Positions 38,633 to 39,093 of a DNA stretch of 39,093 nucleotides are shown piece by piece. The stretch's first letter is position 1. Every line of letters begins with the position of its first letter. This DNA is from Pirellulaceae bacterium (GTDB taxonomy: Bacteria > Planctomycetota > Planctomycetia > Pirellulales > Pirellulaceae). The notes below the pieces were generated by a model. The model ran no database searches and was not told where the DNA came from. It saw only the letters and a list, made by a program, of their open reading frames with translations. Location: the NCBI GenBank assembly GCA_025459265.1, contig JALOQX010000021.1:1-39093 (forward strand). The letters are read 5' to 3'. Made by a program: the position numbers and the translations under genes.

Positions 38633-39093
38633 GTGACCGACAGGGCTCCTGACATACGCTGGTTGATCGAGGCGCCTTGGGGTCAGGGCAGATTGCGTGC
38701 TTCCGAACCGACCCTGCCCGAAGTCCTGGCCGCTGCCCCGCTGCTCGCGTCCTTCTACAACGACCGCCATAACGCGGCCATGATGACGAACACGCAGGAG
38801 GCCAGCGCCGCCGACGTTCTGGAGAGGTTTCATGAGATGCGTGCCGCCGGCGAGCGCCCCTTCCTGCTGGAGTTGGATGGCACGTTAATGGGTGACGCCG
38901 ACTTGCGCCACGTCCAGGGGGCGGAGGCGGAATTTGCCATCTTGGTCGGCCATCGTGTTCAGCAGAGTCGTGGACTCGGTACTCGCTTTGCGGCCATGCT
39001 GCACGCCGCCGCCCTGCGGGTGATGGGGTTCGAACGCATCTACGCCACGGTGATTCCGCAGAATATCGCCTCGCGCCGGATGCTCGAGAAGCT
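38633..39093 (+). CDS. GNAT family N-acetyltransferase (truncated by window end)
   Basis: A GTG start at 38633 opens a frame of 153 residues that runs off the window. The sequence begins MTDRAPDIRWLIEAPWGQG and contains the acetyl-CoA-binding R/Q-x-x-G-x-G/A loop as QQSRGLGTRFAAML (about 112-125). The later PQNIASRRMLEK segment is typical of motif B in GNAT acetyltransferases acting on protein N-termini, antibiotics or small amines. The substrate is unknown. It follows the M28-like gene by 29 bases and may be co-transcribed. The C-terminal end is missing. Confidence 0.85.
   Translation, partial: MTDRAPDIRWLIEAPWGQGRLRASEPTLPEVLAAAPLLASFYNDRHNAAMMTNTQEASAADVLERFHEMRAAGERPFLLELDGTLMGDADLRHVQGAEAEFAILVGHRVQQSRGLGTRFAAMLHAAALRVMGFERIYATVIPQNIASRRMLEK

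Noticed and set aside
33353..39093. tRNA-linked genomic island
   Set aside because: No integrase gene and no repeat of the tRNA 3' end are visible in the window; the right boundary is outside.

Overview
The window is a GC-rich bacterial chromosome segment, most likely from a planctomycete (Planctomycetota, Pirellulales-like). The call rests on gene types and architecture: a raiA-ptsN-ptsH-ptsI cassette next to a DUF2344 gene and an RNase E/G gene, large membrane-anchored proteins of unknown function, a secreted HExxH plus leucine-rich-repeat protein, scattered secreted or sugar-related enzymes (GH38, Gfo/Idh/MocA, xylose-isomerase-like TIM barrel, creatininase), and intergenic spacers packed with short palindromic and tandem repeats. 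No phage, plasmid, IS element or CRISPR array is visible. Phylum assignment is inference; no 16S or marker alignment was possible. || Layout, left: after the tail of an Rpn-type nuclease/transposase gene (+), positions 520-10121 hold a minus-strand block of translation and regulatory genes. In transcription order these are a metallo-beta-lactamase-fold hydrolase, a 747-residue single-pass membrane protein, raiA/hpf, ptsN, ptsH, ptsI, a DUF2344 protein, RNase E/G and rplU. A sigma70-like promoter sits before raiA. The phosphotransferase proteins form a regulatory relay (EI to HPr, plus a nitrogen-type EIIA) with no sugar permease in the window. Two tandem-repeat arrays lie between the RNase E/G gene and rplU. 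|| Layout, centre: a 1175-residue AsmA/TamB-like envelope protein (-) is divergent from rarA (+). Then come a small zinc-ribbon membrane protein (-), a LysM plus L,D-transpeptidase (+), pyrE (+) and an NRDE/TANGO2 protein (-). A compact + strand run follows: a Gfo/Idh oxidoreductase, fabH overlapping an oligoendopeptidase F gene by one base, a secreted GH38-like glycosidase with an N-terminal discoidin-like domain, and a UroD-like protein that carries a methyltransferase-type His-x-Cys...Cys site. || Layout, right: a secreted STN-like protein (-), a TIM-barrel sugar isomerase/epimerase (+), the HExxH/LRR secreted protein, a creatininase-family hydrolase, tRNA-His(GTG) with a clear promoter and a downstream hairpin, a stand-alone condensation-type acyltransferase, a 967-residue M28-type peptidase with a large unrecognised N-terminal region, and the start of a GNAT acetyltransferase cut by the window end. 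|| The least explained material is non-coding: at least six repeat families, one of which supplies the C-terminus and stop of the GH38 gene; a possible structured RNA between the NRDE and Gfo/Idh genes; and a pair of mutually exclusive stems upstream of the M28 gene. I did not find a clear-cut new defence or biosynthetic system.
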